A stretch of 64,000 nt of DNA. Origin: Plantibacter elymi (nom. nud.) (GTDB lineage: Bacteria; Actinomycetota; Actinomycetes; Actinomycetales; Microbacteriaceae). The number at the start of each line of letters is the position of its first letter. Within the stretch, counting starts at the first letter, position 1. This document shows positions 36,652 to 46,320 of this stretch, in pieces. The stretch spans positions 186,001-250,000 of the forward strand of contig NZ_FXWJ01000005.1 in the NCBI RefSeq assembly GCF_900177795.1. The letters are read 5' to 3'. Below the pieces are notes generated by a model. It searched no databases. It was not told the DNA's origin and saw only the letters and a program-made list of their open reading frames with translations. A program made the translations under genes and the position numbers.

Positions 36652-37242
36652 ATGACCATCGCCCTCATCCGTCACGGACAGACCGCCTGGAACTTCGAAC
36701 GACGGCTGCAGGGCACGACGGACATCCCCCTGAACGACACCGGGCGGGAGCAGGCGGCGACGGTCGCCCCGCGGCTCACCGGCACCTGGGACGTCGTCGT
36801 CAGCTCCCCGTTGGGGCGCGCACGCGAGACCGCGCAGATCATCGCGGACGCGCTCGGTCTCGAACTCGGCCCCACCTACCCCGACGTCGTCGAGCGCCAC
36901 TACGGCGACGCCGAGGGCGCGACGGCGCAGATGGTCCTCGAGAACTGGCCAGACCACCAGTACCCGAACCTCGAGACCGAGGAGTCGGTCATCGAGCGCG
37001 GACTCCGCGGCATCGACGCCATCGCACGCGACTTCCCCGGGCAGAACGTCCTCGTCGTGAGCCACGGCACGCTCATCCGACTCACGCTCAGCCACCTCTC
37101 CGGCACGACGGTCCCGCCCCTGGAGAACTGCTCCGTGTCGGTAATCGAGGCGACGGACGCCGGCTGGTCGCTCCTGGACGCCGGTACCGCTCGCACGACG
37201 CCCTCGCTCGAGACGGCGCTGTCCGGCTCCAGCGCGCAGTGA
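36652..37242 (+). CDS. Histidine phosphatase family protein
   Basis: Phosphoglycerate-mutase-like phosphatase of 196 residues. The phospho-accepting His is in LIRHGQT (residues 5-11), and the second catalytic His is in VVSHGTLIRL. Arg of NERRL-like position is kept (NFERRLQGTTDIPLN). Substrate unknown. The stop overlaps the GTG start of the TauE/SafE gene (GTGA), so the two are coupled. Confidence 0.9.
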   Translation: MTIALIRHGQTAWNFERRLQGTTDIPLNDTGREQAATVAPRLTGTWDVVVSSPLGRARETAQIIADALGLELGPTYPDVVERHYGDAEGATAQMVLENWPDHQYPNLETEESVIERGLRGIDAIARDFPGQNVLVVSHGTLIRLTLSHLSGTTVPPLENCSVSVIEATDAGWSLLDAGTARTTPSLETALSGSSAQ

Positions 37243-38036
37243 GCGGGAGCGACTCGACCGGCCGTCCGGTCCGCTCCCCGTCGGGCATCGCCTGGCTCAT
37301 CGGCATCGGACTGACCGCCGGATTCCTCTCCGGGCTGTTCGGGGTCGGCGGCGGTATCCTGATCGTCCCCGCCGTCGTCTTCCTGCTCGGGTTCGGCCAG
37401 CGGCTCGCGGCTGGGACGTCGCTCGCCGCGATCGTCCCGACCTCGCTCGTCGGCGTCGTGTCCTACGCGGTGAACGGGACCGTCGACTGGGTGGCGGCGA
37501 TCCTCTTGGCGATCGGTGCGATCGGCGGGGCACAACTCGGCAGTTACCTCCTCTCCAAGCTCCCCAAGAAGGCCCTCCAGTGGGGTTTCATCGGCTTCCT
37601 GCTCGTCGTGGTGGTCTCGCTGTTCCTCATCGTCCCGTCCCGCACTGCCGAGATCGATCTGCACGTCGGCTCGATCATCGGCCTCATCGTGCTCGGCTTC
37701 CTGACCGGTGTCCTGTCGGGGCTGCTCGGCATCGGCGGCGGGGTCGTCGTCGTGCCGATGCTCATCCTGCTGTTCGGTGCGAGCGACCTCATCGCCAAGG
37801 GCACCTCGTTGCTCATGATGGTGCCGACCGCGATCTCCGGCACCATCGGCAACGTCCGGCGAGGCAACGTCGACCTGACGGCTGCAGCGATCATCGGTGT
37901 CGCCGCGTGCACGACCACCGCCCTCGGCGCCATCGTCGCGTCGGTCGTCCCGCCGTTCGTCGGCAACCTGCTCTTCGCGGCGTTCCTCGTGGTCATCGCC
38001 ATCCGCATGGTGTTCCAGGCGCTCAAGCGCTCCTGA
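37239..38036 (+). CDS. TauE/SafE-family membrane exporter
   Basis: A 265-residue, about eight-helix transporter of the sulfite exporter TauE/SafE family. The two internal repeats each carry the signature loop: GLFGVGGGILIVPAVVFLLG in the first half and GLLGIGGGVVVVPMLILLFG in the second. The substrate is probably a small organic or sulfur anion, not provable here. GTG at 37239 overlaps the phosphatase stop. Confidence 0.92.
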   Translation: MSGSDSTGRPVRSPSGIAWLIGIGLTAGFLSGLFGVGGGILIVPAVVFLLGFGQRLAAGTSLAAIVPTSLVGVVSYAVNGTVDWVAAILLAIGAIGGAQLGSYLLSKLPKKALQWGFIGFLLVVVVSLFLIVPSRTAEIDLHVGSIIGLIVLGFLTGVLSGLLGIGGGVVVVPMLILLFGASDLIAKGTSLLMMVPTAISGTIGNVRRGNVDLTAAAIIGVAACTTTALGAIVASVVPPFVGNLLFAAFLVVIAIRMVFQALKRS

Positions 38037-38105
38037 CCGACCGCTGCCGGTCCGGCCGTGCCCGGTCGCCCGGCCGGGGCAGCGGGTAGGCTGGAGGGCG
38101 TGTCA

Positions 38106-38549
38106 GTGAACCCAGAGCTCGCCGGTCGGGTCTTCCCGCCCGTCGCCCCGTACCTGGTCGGACGCGAGAAGATCCGCGAGTTCTCGCGGGCCGTCTTCGC
38201 GACGAACCCGATCAACCTCGATCCGGAGGCGGCGCGCGCCGCAGGATACGCCGATGTCGTGGCGCCGCCCACGTTCGCCGTCGTCGTCCAGGAGCACACA
38301 CTCCAGCAACTGCTCGCCGCACCCGACGCGGGTATCGACTTCAGCCGGGTGGTCCACGGCGACCAGCGCTTCGTGCACCACCGTCCGATCGTCGCCGGCG
38401 ACGAGCTCACCGCGCAGCTCACCGTCACCGCGGTGAAGTCCCTGGGCGGCCACTCGATGGTGACGTGCGACTCGGTCATGACCGACGCCACCGGCGAGCC
38501 GGTGGTCACCGCGACCTCGACGCTCGTGGTGCGAGGAGACGAAGGATGA
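38106..38549 (+). CDS. MaoC-like dehydratase, HadA type
   Basis: A 147-residue hotdog-fold protein with FAS1-like dehydratase N-terminus (GRVFPPVAPYLVGREKIREFSRAV) and APPTFAVVVQEHT, as in mycobacterial HadA. It lacks the catalytic Asp/His pair, which HadB supplies in the heterodimer. The GTG at 38106 was chosen because GGAGGG lies seven bases upstream; the GTG at 38100 is too close to it. It overlaps the next gene by four bases. It probably works on 3-hydroxyacyl chains. Confidence 0.85.
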   Translation: MNPELAGRVFPPVAPYLVGREKIREFSRAVFATNPINLDPEAARAAGYADVVAPPTFAVVVQEHTLQQLLAAPDAGIDFSRVVHGDQRFVHHRPIVAGDELTAQLTVTAVKSLGGHSMVTCDSVMTDATGEPVVTATSTLVVRGDEG

Positions 38550-38977
38550 GCGACGTGCAGCAGACCCCGACCATGCCGGCTGTCGGAGACGTCGTCGCGG
38601 AGCGGACCGTCCACCTGACGCGCGACGCCCTCGTGCGGTACGCCGGCGCCTCCGGAGACTTCAACCCCATCCACTACCGCGACGACGTCGCCGCATCCGT
38701 CGGGCTGCCGGGCGTGCTCGCCCACGGCATGCTGACGATGGGCATCGCGGCCCAGCCGGTGGTCGACTGGATCGGCGATCCCGGTCGGGTGCTCGAGTAC
38801 CAGGTGCGGTTCACCCGACCGGTCGTCGTCGACCCCGAGGCCGGCGCCGACCTCCAGATCGCGGCCAAGGTCGGCAAGGTCGACGAGGAAGCCCGCACCG
38901 CGCGTGTCGACCTCACCGTCACCTACGCCGAGCAGACGGTGCTCGGCAAGGCGCAGCTCGTCGTCAGCTTCGCCTGA
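38546..38977 (+). CDS. MaoC-like dehydratase, HadB type
   Basis: A 143-residue hotdog dehydratase with the catalytic motif YAGASGDFNPIHYRDD (Asp and His), followed by GVLAHGMLTMG. This is the active partner of the HadA-like subunit and is translationally coupled to it (ATGA). Paired hadA/hadB next to murB, secE and nusG is a conserved actinobacterial arrangement. In mycobacteria the pair serves fatty/mycolic acid elongation; here the substrate is uncertain. Confidence 0.9.
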   Translation: MSDVQQTPTMPAVGDVVAERTVHLTRDALVRYAGASGDFNPIHYRDDVAASVGLPGVLAHGMLTMGIAAQPVVDWIGDPGRVLEYQVRFTRPVVVDPEAGADLQIAAKVGKVDEEARTARVDLTVTYAEQTVLGKAQLVVSFA

Positions 38978-38988
38978 CTCGGAGGACC

Positions 38989-40125
38989 ATGACCGACACC
39001 ATCCGTCTGAGCGAACTCACCACCCTCGGGGTGGGTGGGCCCGCCACAGCCTTCGTGGAGTGCACGAGCGAGGCCGAGCTGATCGAGGCCGTGCTCGACG
39101 TCTGGAACACCGACCAGCCGTGGCTGTTGCTGGGAGGCGGGTCGAACCTGCTGATCGGCGACGAGCCCATCGACGCGACCGTCATCCGGGCGGCCAACCG
39201 CGGCATCGAACGCCTCGACGCACCGTCCGGCCGCGTCCGCCTGCGCGTGCAGGCCGGCGAGGGCTGGGACGAGCTCGTCGCCTTCACCGTGGAGCACGGC
39301 TGGGCGGGGATCGAGGCACTGTCCGGCATCCCGGGGTCCTGCGGGGCCGCGCCCGTGCAGAACATCGGCGCCTACGGGCAGGAGATCGTGTCGTCGCTCG
39401 TCGCCGTCGACCTGCTCGACGAGGAGTCGCAGACCGTCGAACGCGTTCCGGCCGCGGAGCTCGATCTCGGGTACCGGACGTCGGTCCTGAAGCGCCACGG
39501 TGGCGGAGAGCCTGAGCGCTCCGGCGTGGTCGTGGCGATCATCATCGACCTCGACGACGTCGGCGTCGACGGCCTCGCCGCACCGATCGCCTACCAGCAG
39601 CTCGCCTTCGCGCTCGGCGTGGAGCTCGGCGAGCAGGTCCGCCTGGCCCAGGTGCGCACGACGGTCCTGGCGCTCCGGGCGTCGAAGGGGATGGTCCTCG
39701 ATCCCGACGACCCCGACACCGCCAGTGCCGGGTCGTTCTTCACGAACCCGATCGTGTCCGAGCACGTCGCCCGGTCGCTGCCAGGGGACGCCCCGTGGTG
39801 GCCGGTCGACCCGGCGGCCGACGACGACACCGAGTACGTCTTCCCGCTCGGGGAGGTCGTCAACCCGCCTCGCCCGGCTCCCGTGGAGCGCCTGGCGAAG
39901 CTCTCGGCCGCGTGGCTGATCGAGCGTGCCGGTGTCCGTCGCGGGTTCGCGCTTCCCGGATCGCGCGCCGCGGTGTCCACGAAGCACACCCTCGCGCTCA
40001 CGAACCGTGGGGGAGCGACCGCGACCGAGATCGCGGAACTCGCCCGCTTCGTACAGGCGCGCGTTCACGCCGAGTTCGGCGTCCTCCTGCAGCCCGAGCC
40101 CGTGGTGGTCGGCGTCTCGATCTGA
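38989..40125 (+). CDS. murB: UDP-N-acetylmuramate dehydrogenase
   Basis: FAD enzyme that reduces UDP-GlcNAc-enolpyruvate to UDP-MurNAc for peptidoglycan synthesis. The 378 residues show the FAD site LLLGGGSNLLIGD, GIPGSCGAAPVQNIGAYGQE, the conserved Arg of DLGYRTSVLK, the catalytic Ser in SAGSFFTNPI and the C-terminal KHTLALTNRGGATATEI. It is the E. coli-like (type I) form. It follows hadB by 11 bases with GGAGG in between. A hairpin ends the unit. Confidence 0.95.
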   Translation: MTDTIRLSELTTLGVGGPATAFVECTSEAELIEAVLDVWNTDQPWLLLGGGSNLLIGDEPIDATVIRAANRGIERLDAPSGRVRLRVQAGEGWDELVAFTVEHGWAGIEALSGIPGSCGAAPVQNIGAYGQEIVSSLVAVDLLDEESQTVERVPAAELDLGYRTSVLKRHGGGEPERSGVVVAIIIDLDDVGVDGLAAPIAYQQLAFALGVELGEQVRLAQVRTTVLALRASKGMVLDPDDPDTASAGSFFTNPIVSEHVARSLPGDAPWWPVDPAADDDTEYVFPLGEVVNPPRPAPVERLAKLSAAWLIERAGVRRGFALPGSRAAVSTKHTLALTNRGGATATEIAELARFVQARVHAEFGVLLQPEPVVVGVSI

Positions 40126-40134
40126 CGCTGATGC

Positions 40135-40170
40135 GAGGTCCGCTCGCCCGGAGACGAGCGAGCGGACCTC
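40135..40170. terminator. Bidirectional terminator between murB and aspC
   Basis: A 12-bp perfect stem (GAGGTCCGCTCG with CGAGCGGACCTC) between two convergent genes. Confidence 0.8.
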
Positions 40171-40173
40171 GGG

Positions 40174-41385
40174 TCAGGACACGAAGAGCCGCTGCAGCCG
40201 CTGGACGCCCTCGAGGAGCTGGTCGTCGCCGAGTGCGTAGCTGAAGCGCAGGTAGCCGGACGGCCCGAACGCCTCGCCGGGCACGGCCGCGACCTCGGCC
40301 TGGTCGAGCATGAGGTCGGCGAGTTCGAGGGACGTCGTGGGCGTCACGCCGCCGAACGTGCGGCCGAGCAGGGCCCGGACGTCGGGGTAGACGTAGAAGG
40401 CGCCCTGCGGGGTCGGCGTCTCGAAGCCGTCGATCTTGTTGAGCTCGCCGACGATGAGCTTGCGGCGGCGGTCGAACGCCTCACGCATCGCCTCAGCGGC
40501 GTCCTGCGGACCGGTGAGGGCCGCGATCGCCGCGCGCTGCGCGATGTTGTTCACGTTGCCGGAGAGGTGCGACTGGAGGTTGCCGAGCGCCTTGATCGCG
40601 TCCGCCGGGCCCACGGTCCACCCGACGCGCCAGCCCGTCATCGCGTACGTCTTGGCGACGCCGTTCACGAGGAGCGTCTGCTCGGCGAGCTCGGGGACCG
40701 CTTCGACGATCGACGTCGCGCGGACGCCGTCGTAGGTGAGGTTCTGGTAGATCTCGTCGGTGATGACCCAGATGCCGTGCTCGAGCGCCCACTCGCCGAT
40801 CGCCTTCGTCTGCTCGGGGGAGTAGACGGAGCCGGTCGGGTTCGAGGGGGAGACGAACAGGAGGACCTTGGTGCGCGGGGTGCGTGCCGCCTCGAGCTGT
40901 TCGACGGTGACCTGGTAGTTCTGCGAGGCGTCCGCGAAGACGTCGACCGCGACACCGTCGGCGAGCGCGATGGCCTCGGGGTAGGTGGTCCAGAACGGCG
41001 TCGGCACGATGACCTCGTCGCCCGGGTTCAGGAGGACCTGGAACGCCTCGTACACCGACTGCTTGCCGCCGTTGGTGACGATGACGCGGCTCGGGTCGAC
41101 CTCGAGACCGGAGTCGCGGAGCGTCTTCTCCGCGATGGCGGCGCGGAGGTCCGGCAGGCCGGCCGCTGGGGTGTACCGGTGCGCCTTCGGGTCGCGGGCG
41201 GCGACGAGCGCCGCCTCGACGATGTGCTCGGGCGTCGGGAAGTCCGGCTCGCCCGCCGCATAGGAGATCACGGGCCGGCCTTGCGCCTGCAGCGCCTTCG
41301 CCTTCGCGTCCACCTTCAGCGTGGCGGACTCGGCGATCGCTGAGATCTTCGTGGACAGGCGGGGCGTGGGAGTCGATTCAGGCAC
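40174..41385 (-). CDS. aspC: Aspartate/aromatic aminotransferase, class I
   Basis: PLP enzyme of 403 residues. Marks of the family: [38 protein letters not shown], the cofactor Asp and Tyr in [12 protein letters not shown], and the PLP lysine in [16 protein letters not shown]. The C-terminal Arg that binds the carboxylate is in YLRFSYALG. The chosen GTG at 41385 begins the homologous region; the ribosome site is weak. In Streptomyces this gene lies directly before secE; here about 8 kb separates them. Confidence 0.92.
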   Translation of the reverse strand: MPESTPTPRLSTKISAIAESATLKVDAKAKALQAQGRPVISYAAGEPDFPTPEHIVEAALVAARDPKAHRYTPAAGLPDLRAAIAEKTLRDSGLEVDPSRVIVTNGGKQSVYEAFQVLLNPGDEVIVPTPFWTTYPEAIALADGVAVDVFADASQNYQVTVEQLEAARTPRTKVLLFVSPSNPTGSVYSPEQTKAIGEWALEHGIWVITDEIYQNLTYDGVRATSIVEAVPELAEQTLLVNGVAKTYAMTGWRVGWTVGPADAIKALGNLQSHLSGNVNNIAQRAAIAALTGPQDAAEAMREAFDRRRKLIVGELNKIDGFETPTPQGAFYVYPDVRALLGRTFGGVTPTTSLELADLMLDQAEVAAVPGEAFGPSGYLRFSYALGDDQLLEGVQRLQRLFVS

Positions 41386-41436
41386 GAGTCCGAGCGTACC
41401 GAACCCGGTGTCGAGAGGACAGTCTGTGTCCTGCAG

Positions 41437-41493
41437 CGAGGTGAGGCACCTCGTCGCCCGGAGCGCCCGGGAACGACGACGTGCCTCACCTCG
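41437..41493. terminator. Hairpin between aspC and aceB (GAGGTGAGGCAC family)
   Basis: A long imperfect palindrome with 13-bp outer arms (CGAGGTGAGGCAC/GTGCCTCACCTCG) just past the aceB stop. The same arm sequence forms the hairpin at 46257. Confidence 0.75.
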
Positions 41494-41497
41494 GCCC

Positions 41498-43162
41498 TCA
41501 TGCGGGGTCGACGAGGTACCGCGTGTACGCCGGGACGGTGAGGAAGGTCGGGAACTCGTCGCGGAGTGCCACCTCGCGGAACAGCTCGGCGGCGTCGTCG
41601 AAGCGGTCGTCCGCGGTGCGGGGCAGCGAGGCGAGGAGCTCGTCGAGGAGGTCCTCGACCCGCTCACGGGTGATCGGACGGCCGTCGTCGGTCGCGACGT
41701 CCTGGTGGATCCACTGCCACACCTGCGATCGACTGATCTCCGCCGTCGCCGCATCCTCCATCAAGCCGTCGATGGCCGCGGCGCCGATCCCGCGGAGCCA
41801 GGAGTCGAGGTAGCGGACGGCGATCGACACGTTGTCGCGGAGACCGGCGTCCGTGACCGCTCGACCGATGCGCACGTCGAGGAGCTGCGACGGTGTCACC
41901 GACACATCCTCACGCAGTCGGTCGAGCTGGTTCGGACGATCGCCGAGGACCGCGTCGAACTCGGTCCTGGCGGTCTCGATCAGTTCCGGGTGCGCCACCC
42001 AGGTCCCGTCGAAGCCGTCGCCCGCCTCGCGGCGCTTGTCGGCTGAGACCTTCTCGATGGCGCGCGCCGTCGCCTCCGGATCGCGCCGGTTCGGGATGAA
42101 CGCGGACATCCCGCCGATCGCGTGCGCGCCGCGGCGGTGGCACGTCTGCACGAGGAGCTCGGTGTACGCGCGCATGAACGGCACCGTCATCGTCACCTCG
42201 CTGCGGTCGGGCAGGACGAACCGGGCACCGCGCCCCCGGTAGTTCTTGATGATCGAGAAGATGTAGTCCCACCGACCGGCGTTGAGGCCGGCGCAGTGGT
42301 CGCGGAGCGCGTAGAGGATCTCGTCCATCTCGAACGCCGCCGGGAGCGTCTCGATGAGCACGGTGGCGCGGATCGTGCCGTGGTCGAGACCCAGGCGTTG
42401 CTCGGTGAACGTGAAGACGTCGTCCCAGAGGTGCGCCTCCTCGCTCGACTCCAACTTCGGGAGGTAGAAGTAGGGCCCGCGGCCGGTGTCGATGAGCGTT
42501 CGGGCGTTGTGGAAGACGTAGAGGCCGTAGTCGACGAGGCTCCCGGAGGCCGCCATCGCCGCCCCGGAGCGGTCGATGAACCGCAGGTGTTTCTCCACGA
42601 GGTGCCAGCCGCGCGGGCGCATGACGATCGTCGGCGTCTCCGTCGCGGTGACGCGGTACACCTTCCCCGCCTCGTTCGTGAACGTCAGTTCGCCGCGGAC
42701 GGCGTCACGCAGCGAGAGCTGACCGCCGATGACGTTGGCCCACGTCGGGCTCGTCGCGTCCTCCTGGTCGGCGAGCCAGACGTTCGCGCCGGAGTTGAGG
42801 GCGTTGATCGTCATCTTCGGATCGGTGGGGCCGGTGATCTCGACCCGACGGTCCTCGAGACCGGGCCCGGCGCCGGCGACCCGCCAGGAGCGGTCCTCCC
42901 GGATCGCCGCGGTGTCGTCGCGGAACCGCGGGTCGCGGCCGTTCCCGATCTCGAAGCGTCGGCGCATGCGCTCGGCGAGGCGGTCGTGCCGCGCACCCGC
43001 GAACCGCTGGTGCAGTTCGGCGAGGAAGGCGAGGGCGTCCGGGGTGAGGATCTCGTCGTACCGGTCACCGAGCCGACCGACGACCTCGATGGCCGGGCCG
43101 GTGCGCTGCGTGGGCACCGGCGCGGTGGTGGGTGTGGACGGGGAAGCGAGCATGGTGTTCAT
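41498..43162 (-). CDS. aceB: Malate synthase A
   Basis: Joins glyoxylate and acetyl-CoA to give malate, second step of the glyoxylate shunt. The 554 residues match the A-type enzyme: [29 protein letters not shown], and the signature [31 protein letters not shown] and the C-terminal [12 protein letters not shown] also fit. It lies 106 bases downstream of aceA, with a REP-like element (43200-43223) in the gap, so the genes may be one operon. Regulation probably by the RamB-like protein next to aceA. Confidence 0.95.
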   Translation of the reverse strand: MNTMLASPSTPTTAPVPTQRTGPAIEVVGRLGDRYDEILTPDALAFLAELHQRFAGARHDRLAERMRRRFEIGNGRDPRFRDDTAAIREDRSWRVAGAGPGLEDRRVEITGPTDPKMTINALNSGANVWLADQEDATSPTWANVIGGQLSLRDAVRGELTFTNEAGKVYRVTATETPTIVMRPRGWHLVEKHLRFIDRSGAAMAASGSLVDYGLYVFHNARTLIDTGRGPYFYLPKLESSEEAHLWDDVFTFTEQRLGLDHGTIRATVLIETLPAAFEMDEILYALRDHCAGLNAGRWDYIFSIIKNYRGRGARFVLPDRSEVTMTVPFMRAYTELLVQTCHRRGAHAIGGMSAFIPNRRDPEATARAIEKVSADKRREAGDGFDGTWVAHPELIETARTEFDAVLGDRPNQLDRLREDVSVTPSQLLDVRIGRAVTDAGLRDNVSIAVRYLDSWLRGIGAAAIDGLMEDAATAEISRSQVWQWIHQDVATDDGRPITRERVEDLLDELLASLPRTADDRFDDAAELFREVALRDEFPTFLTVPAYTRYLVDPA

Positions 43163-43199
43163 GGGGTGACTCCGTTTCGGATGGTCGTGCGTCGGATGG

Positions 43200-43223
43200 C
43201 CCTTCGACAGGCTCAGGGGCCGG
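43200..43223. repeat. REP-like element between aceA and aceB
   Basis: Single copy, CCTTCGACAGGCTCAGGGGC core, in the inter-cistronic gap. As mRNA it could form a small hairpin that affects the ratio of the two products. Confidence 0.8.
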
Positions 43224-43268
43224 GTGCAGGAACTGGGTGTGGGCGCAGGGAACGCGTCTGCGCATGGA

Positions 43269-44615
43269 TCAGTGGAACTGTTGTTCCTCGGTCGACCCGG
43301 CGAGGGCGAGGGTGGCGCTGCCGGGGTTGAGGGCGGTCGCGACGAGGTCGAAGTAGCCGGTACCGACTTCGCGCTGGTGCTTGGTGGCCGTGTAGCCGCT
43401 GGCTTCCGCGGCGAACTCGGCTTCCTGGAGGTCGACGTAGGCGCTCATCGCCCGCTCCTTGTAGTCGCTCGCCAGCGTGAACATCGAGTGGTTCAACGCG
43501 TGGAAGCCGGCGAGGGTGATGAACTGGAACGCGTATCCCATGGCGGCGAGCTCCCGCTGGAAGGACGCGATCTGCGCATCGTCGAGGTGCGACTTCCAGT
43601 TGAACGACGGCGAGCAGTTGTAGGCGAGCAGCTTGCCCGGGAACCGCTCGTGGACGGCCTCGGCGAACCGACGGGCGAGGTCGAGGTCGGGTTGCGCCGA
43701 CTCGACCCAGAGCAGGTCGGCGTACTCCGCGTAGGCGAGGCCGCGCGCGAGCACCGGACCGATGCCGCTCTCCACCTCGTAGAAGCCCTCCGGGGTCCGG
43801 TTCCCGTTCAGGAACGGCAGATCGCGCTCGTCGATGTCGCTCGTGAGGAGCGTGGCTGCCAGCGCATCGGTGCGGGCGATGACGATGGTCGGGACGCCGG
43901 CGACGTCCGCCGCCAGCCGGGCCGCATTGAGCGTCCGGATGTGCTGGCTCGTCGGCACCAGCACCTTGCCGCCCATGTGGCCGCACTTCTTCTCAGCCGC
44001 GAGCTGGTCCTCCCAGTGGACGCCCGCGGCGCCGGCCTGGATCATGCCGGCCATGAGTTCGTAGGCGTTGAGCGGCCCACCGAAGCCGGCTTCGGCGTCG
44101 GCGACGATCGGCGCGAGCCAGTCGATCGCCTCGGGTCCCGGCGTCTCCCCGACGGCTCGCTCGGCGAAGTCGATCTGCTCAGCCCGGAGCAGCGCGTTGT
44201 TGATCCGCCGGACGACCGCCGGAACCGAGTTCGCCGGGTAGAGGCTCTGGTCGGGGTAGGTCTGCCCGGAGAGGTTCGCGTCGGCGGCGACCTGCCAGCC
44301 GGAGAGGTAGATCGCCTGCAGGCCAGCCCGGACCTGCTGCACGGCCTGGTTGCCGGTCAGCGCGCCGAGTGCAGGAACCCACTCCTCGGTGTGGAGGAGG
44401 TTCCACAGCCGCTCCGCGCCTCGGCGGGCGAGCGTCGGTTCCTCCCGGACACCGCCACGCAGGCGGACGACGTCCTCGGCGGTGTAGTCGCGGCGGACCC
44501 CGTCCCAGCGTGGCTCGGTGTCCCACTCGCGCTGCAGTTCCTCGGCCGTCTGCGTCTGGTCGCCGGCGCGGAGGGGCGTGCGGTGGTCGGTCGGTCGGGT
44601 GGCTTCGTTGCTCAC
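43269..44615 (-). CDS. aceA: Isocitrate lyase
   Basis: First enzyme of the glyoxylate shunt: splits isocitrate to glyoxylate and succinate. The 448-residue protein contains the catalytic loop KKCGHMGGK, the motif [20 protein letters not shown] and NCSPSFNWK, all standard for AceA. GTG at 44615 follows AGGAG; the longer frame upstream runs into the regulatory gap. It is divergent from the RamB-like regulator, a known arrangement of control for this gene in actinobacteria. Confidence 0.95.
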   Translation of the reverse strand: MSNEATRPTDHRTPLRAGDQTQTAEELQREWDTEPRWDGVRRDYTAEDVVRLRGGVREEPTLARRGAERLWNLLHTEEWVPALGALTGNQAVQQVRAGLQAIYLSGWQVAADANLSGQTYPDQSLYPANSVPAVVRRINNALLRAEQIDFAERAVGETPGPEAIDWLAPIVADAEAGFGGPLNAYELMAGMIQAGAAGVHWEDQLAAEKKCGHMGGKVLVPTSQHIRTLNAARLAADVAGVPTIVIARTDALAATLLTSDIDERDLPFLNGNRTPEGFYEVESGIGPVLARGLAYAEYADLLWVESAQPDLDLARRFAEAVHERFPGKLLAYNCSPSFNWKSHLDDAQIASFQRELAAMGYAFQFITLAGFHALNHSMFTLASDYKERAMSAYVDLQEAEFAAEASGYTATKHQREVGTGYFDLVATALNPGSATLALAGSTEEQQFH

Positions 44616-44757
44616 GATGACTCCTGTGGTGTCGAGGTCGGTGGGGCGGGTCGTGCTGTGGGAACGATCCTGCGCTCGCCGCAACCCCGACGGACGTCAT
44701 CCGTGGACAGAAGAACGGCCGACCTTCTGTTTGCCGGAACAACCGGCGCGTGTGAGC

Positions 44758-46260
44758 ATGATCACCATGACCAGCACCGCCGCTGCTCCACCCGCCTCCG
44801 CCACCCCTGGTGACGGACCTGCTCCGCACGCGGACGCCCTCGTCCTCGGGCGCCGGATCCGCGATGCCCGATCGCGCGCGGGCCTCACGCTCGACGACCT
44901 CGCGCAGGCGATCGACCGAGCACCGTCCCAGGCGTCGGCGATCGAGAACGGGCACCGGGAGCCGAGCCTGTCGATGCTACGCATTATCGCCGCGGCCCTC
45001 GGCACCACCGTCGACGACCTGCTCCGCGACGAACCGCCGAGCGACCGGGCCGCTCTGGAGATCGCCGTCGAACGTGCCCAGCGGGGCCCCGTCTTCTCCG
45101 CCCTCGGGATCGCACCCATCCGCGTCTCGAAGGGGACCGCGGACGAGACGCTCCGCACGGTGCTGGCGCTGCACGACGAGGTCGCCCGCCTGCATCGGGA
45201 GCGAGCGGCGACGCCGGAGGAGGCGCGCCGGGCCAACGCGGTCCTCCGGGCGGACATGCGGGCGGCCGACAACCACTTCCCCGACCTCGAGGCCGTCGCG
45301 AAGGGGCTGCTCGACGCCGTCGGCTACACCGGAGGGCCGGTCTCGCACCAGACGGTCGCGGAGATGGCACAGCACCTCGGGTTCTCACTCCACTACGTGG
45401 GCGACCTGCCGCACTCGACGCGTTCGGTCACCGACCGGCGCAACGGTCGGATCTACCTGCCGACTGAACCCTCGATGTCCCGTGATTCGCGTTCCCCCAT
45501 CCTCCAGGCGTTCGCCAGCCACCTGTGTGGGCACGAGGAGCCGGGAAACTACGCGGACTTTCTGCGGCAGCGCGTCGAGACCAACTACCTCACGGCGGCC
45601 ATCCTGCTGCCCGAGCGCGACGCCGTGCGCGTCCTCGGCGAGGCGAAACAGCTCCGGCGCATCTCGATGGAGGACCTGCGCGACGCGTTCGCGGTGTCGT
45701 ATGAGACCGCCGCGCACCGCTTCACGAACCTTGCGACGAGGCACCTCGGACTCCCGGTGCACTTCATGAAGGTGCACGAGTCGGGGACGATCATCAAGGC
45801 GTACGAGAACGACGGGGTCACGTTCCCGTCCGACGTCCTCGGGGCGGTGGAGGGCTCGCTCGTCTGCCGCAACTGGACGGCCAGGACCGTCTTCGACGTC
45901 GAGGACCGATTCAGCCCCTGGTATCAGTACACCGACATGGACACCGGCACCTTCTGGTGCACCTCGCGGATCGAGAAGGCCAAGGAGGGCGAGTACTCGG
46001 TCAGCGTCGGCGTCCCGTTCGCGCACGTGAAGTGGTTCCGCGGACGCGAGACGCCGCATCGGTCGACTTCGAACTGCCCCGACGAGCGATGCTGTCGTCG
46101 GGCGTCACCGGCGCTCGCCGAACGGTGGGAGGGGAACGCCTGGCCGGCGGCGCGGACGCCGACGAGTCTGCTGGCCGCGCTGCCGACCGGATCGTTCCCG
46201 GGGGTCGACTCCGTCGAGGTGTACGAGTTCCTCGAGTCGCACGCGCCCCGGGTGGACTGA
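44758..46260 (+). CDS. RamB-like regulator (XRE + ImmA/IrrE-like + short-chain fatty-acyl regulator domain)
   Basis: About 500 residues. The N-terminal XRE helix-turn-helix (LGRRIRDARSRAGLTLDDLAQAIDRAPSQASAIENGHREPSLSML) is followed by a degenerate ImmA/IrrE-like domain (FASHLCGHEEPGNYADF, no HExxH). The C-terminal sensor (HFMKVHESGTIIKAYENDGVTFP... VCRNWTARTVF) is that of the ScfR/RamB family, which controls acetate and propionate genes including aceA/aceB. It is divergent from aceA. Starts at GTG 44752, ATG 44758 or ATG 44767 are all possible. The stop codon lies in a hairpin. Confidence 0.88.
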   Translation: MITMTSTAAAPPASATPGDGPAPHADALVLGRRIRDARSRAGLTLDDLAQAIDRAPSQASAIENGHREPSLSMLRIIAAALGTTVDDLLRDEPPSDRAALEIAVERAQRGPVFSALGIAPIRVSKGTADETLRTVLALHDEVARLHRERAATPEEARRANAVLRADMRAADNHFPDLEAVAKGLLDAVGYTGGPVSHQTVAEMAQHLGFSLHYVGDLPHSTRSVTDRRNGRIYLPTEPSMSRDSRSPILQAFASHLCGHEEPGNYADFLRQRVETNYLTAAILLPERDAVRVLGEAKQLRRISMEDLRDAFAVSYETAAHRFTNLATRHLGLPVHFMKVHESGTIIKAYENDGVTFPSDVLGAVEGSLVCRNWTARTVFDVEDRFSPWYQYTDMDTGTFWCTSRIEKAKEGEYSVSVGVPFAHVKWFRGRETPHRSTSNCPDERCCRRASPALAERWEGNAWPAARTPTSLLAALPTGSFPGVDSVEVYEFLESHAPRVD

Positions 46261-46315
46261 GGTGAGGCACCTCGTCGCTGCGCAGTGCGTCGAGCGACGA
46301 GATGCATCACCTCAG
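46257..46315. terminator. Hairpin after the RamB-like gene (GAGGTGAGGCAC family)
   Basis: Imperfect palindrome whose left arm, CTGAGGTGAGGCACCTCGTC, includes the gene's TGA stop. It shares its arm with 41437-41493 and separates two convergent genes. Confidence 0.75.
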
Positions 46316-46320
46316 CGTGC

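Noticed and set aside
44616-44757. RamB binding site in the aceA/ramB gap (CTGTTTGCCGGAACA)
   Set aside because: Shares only TTTGC with the corynebacterial site as I recall it; too weak to list.
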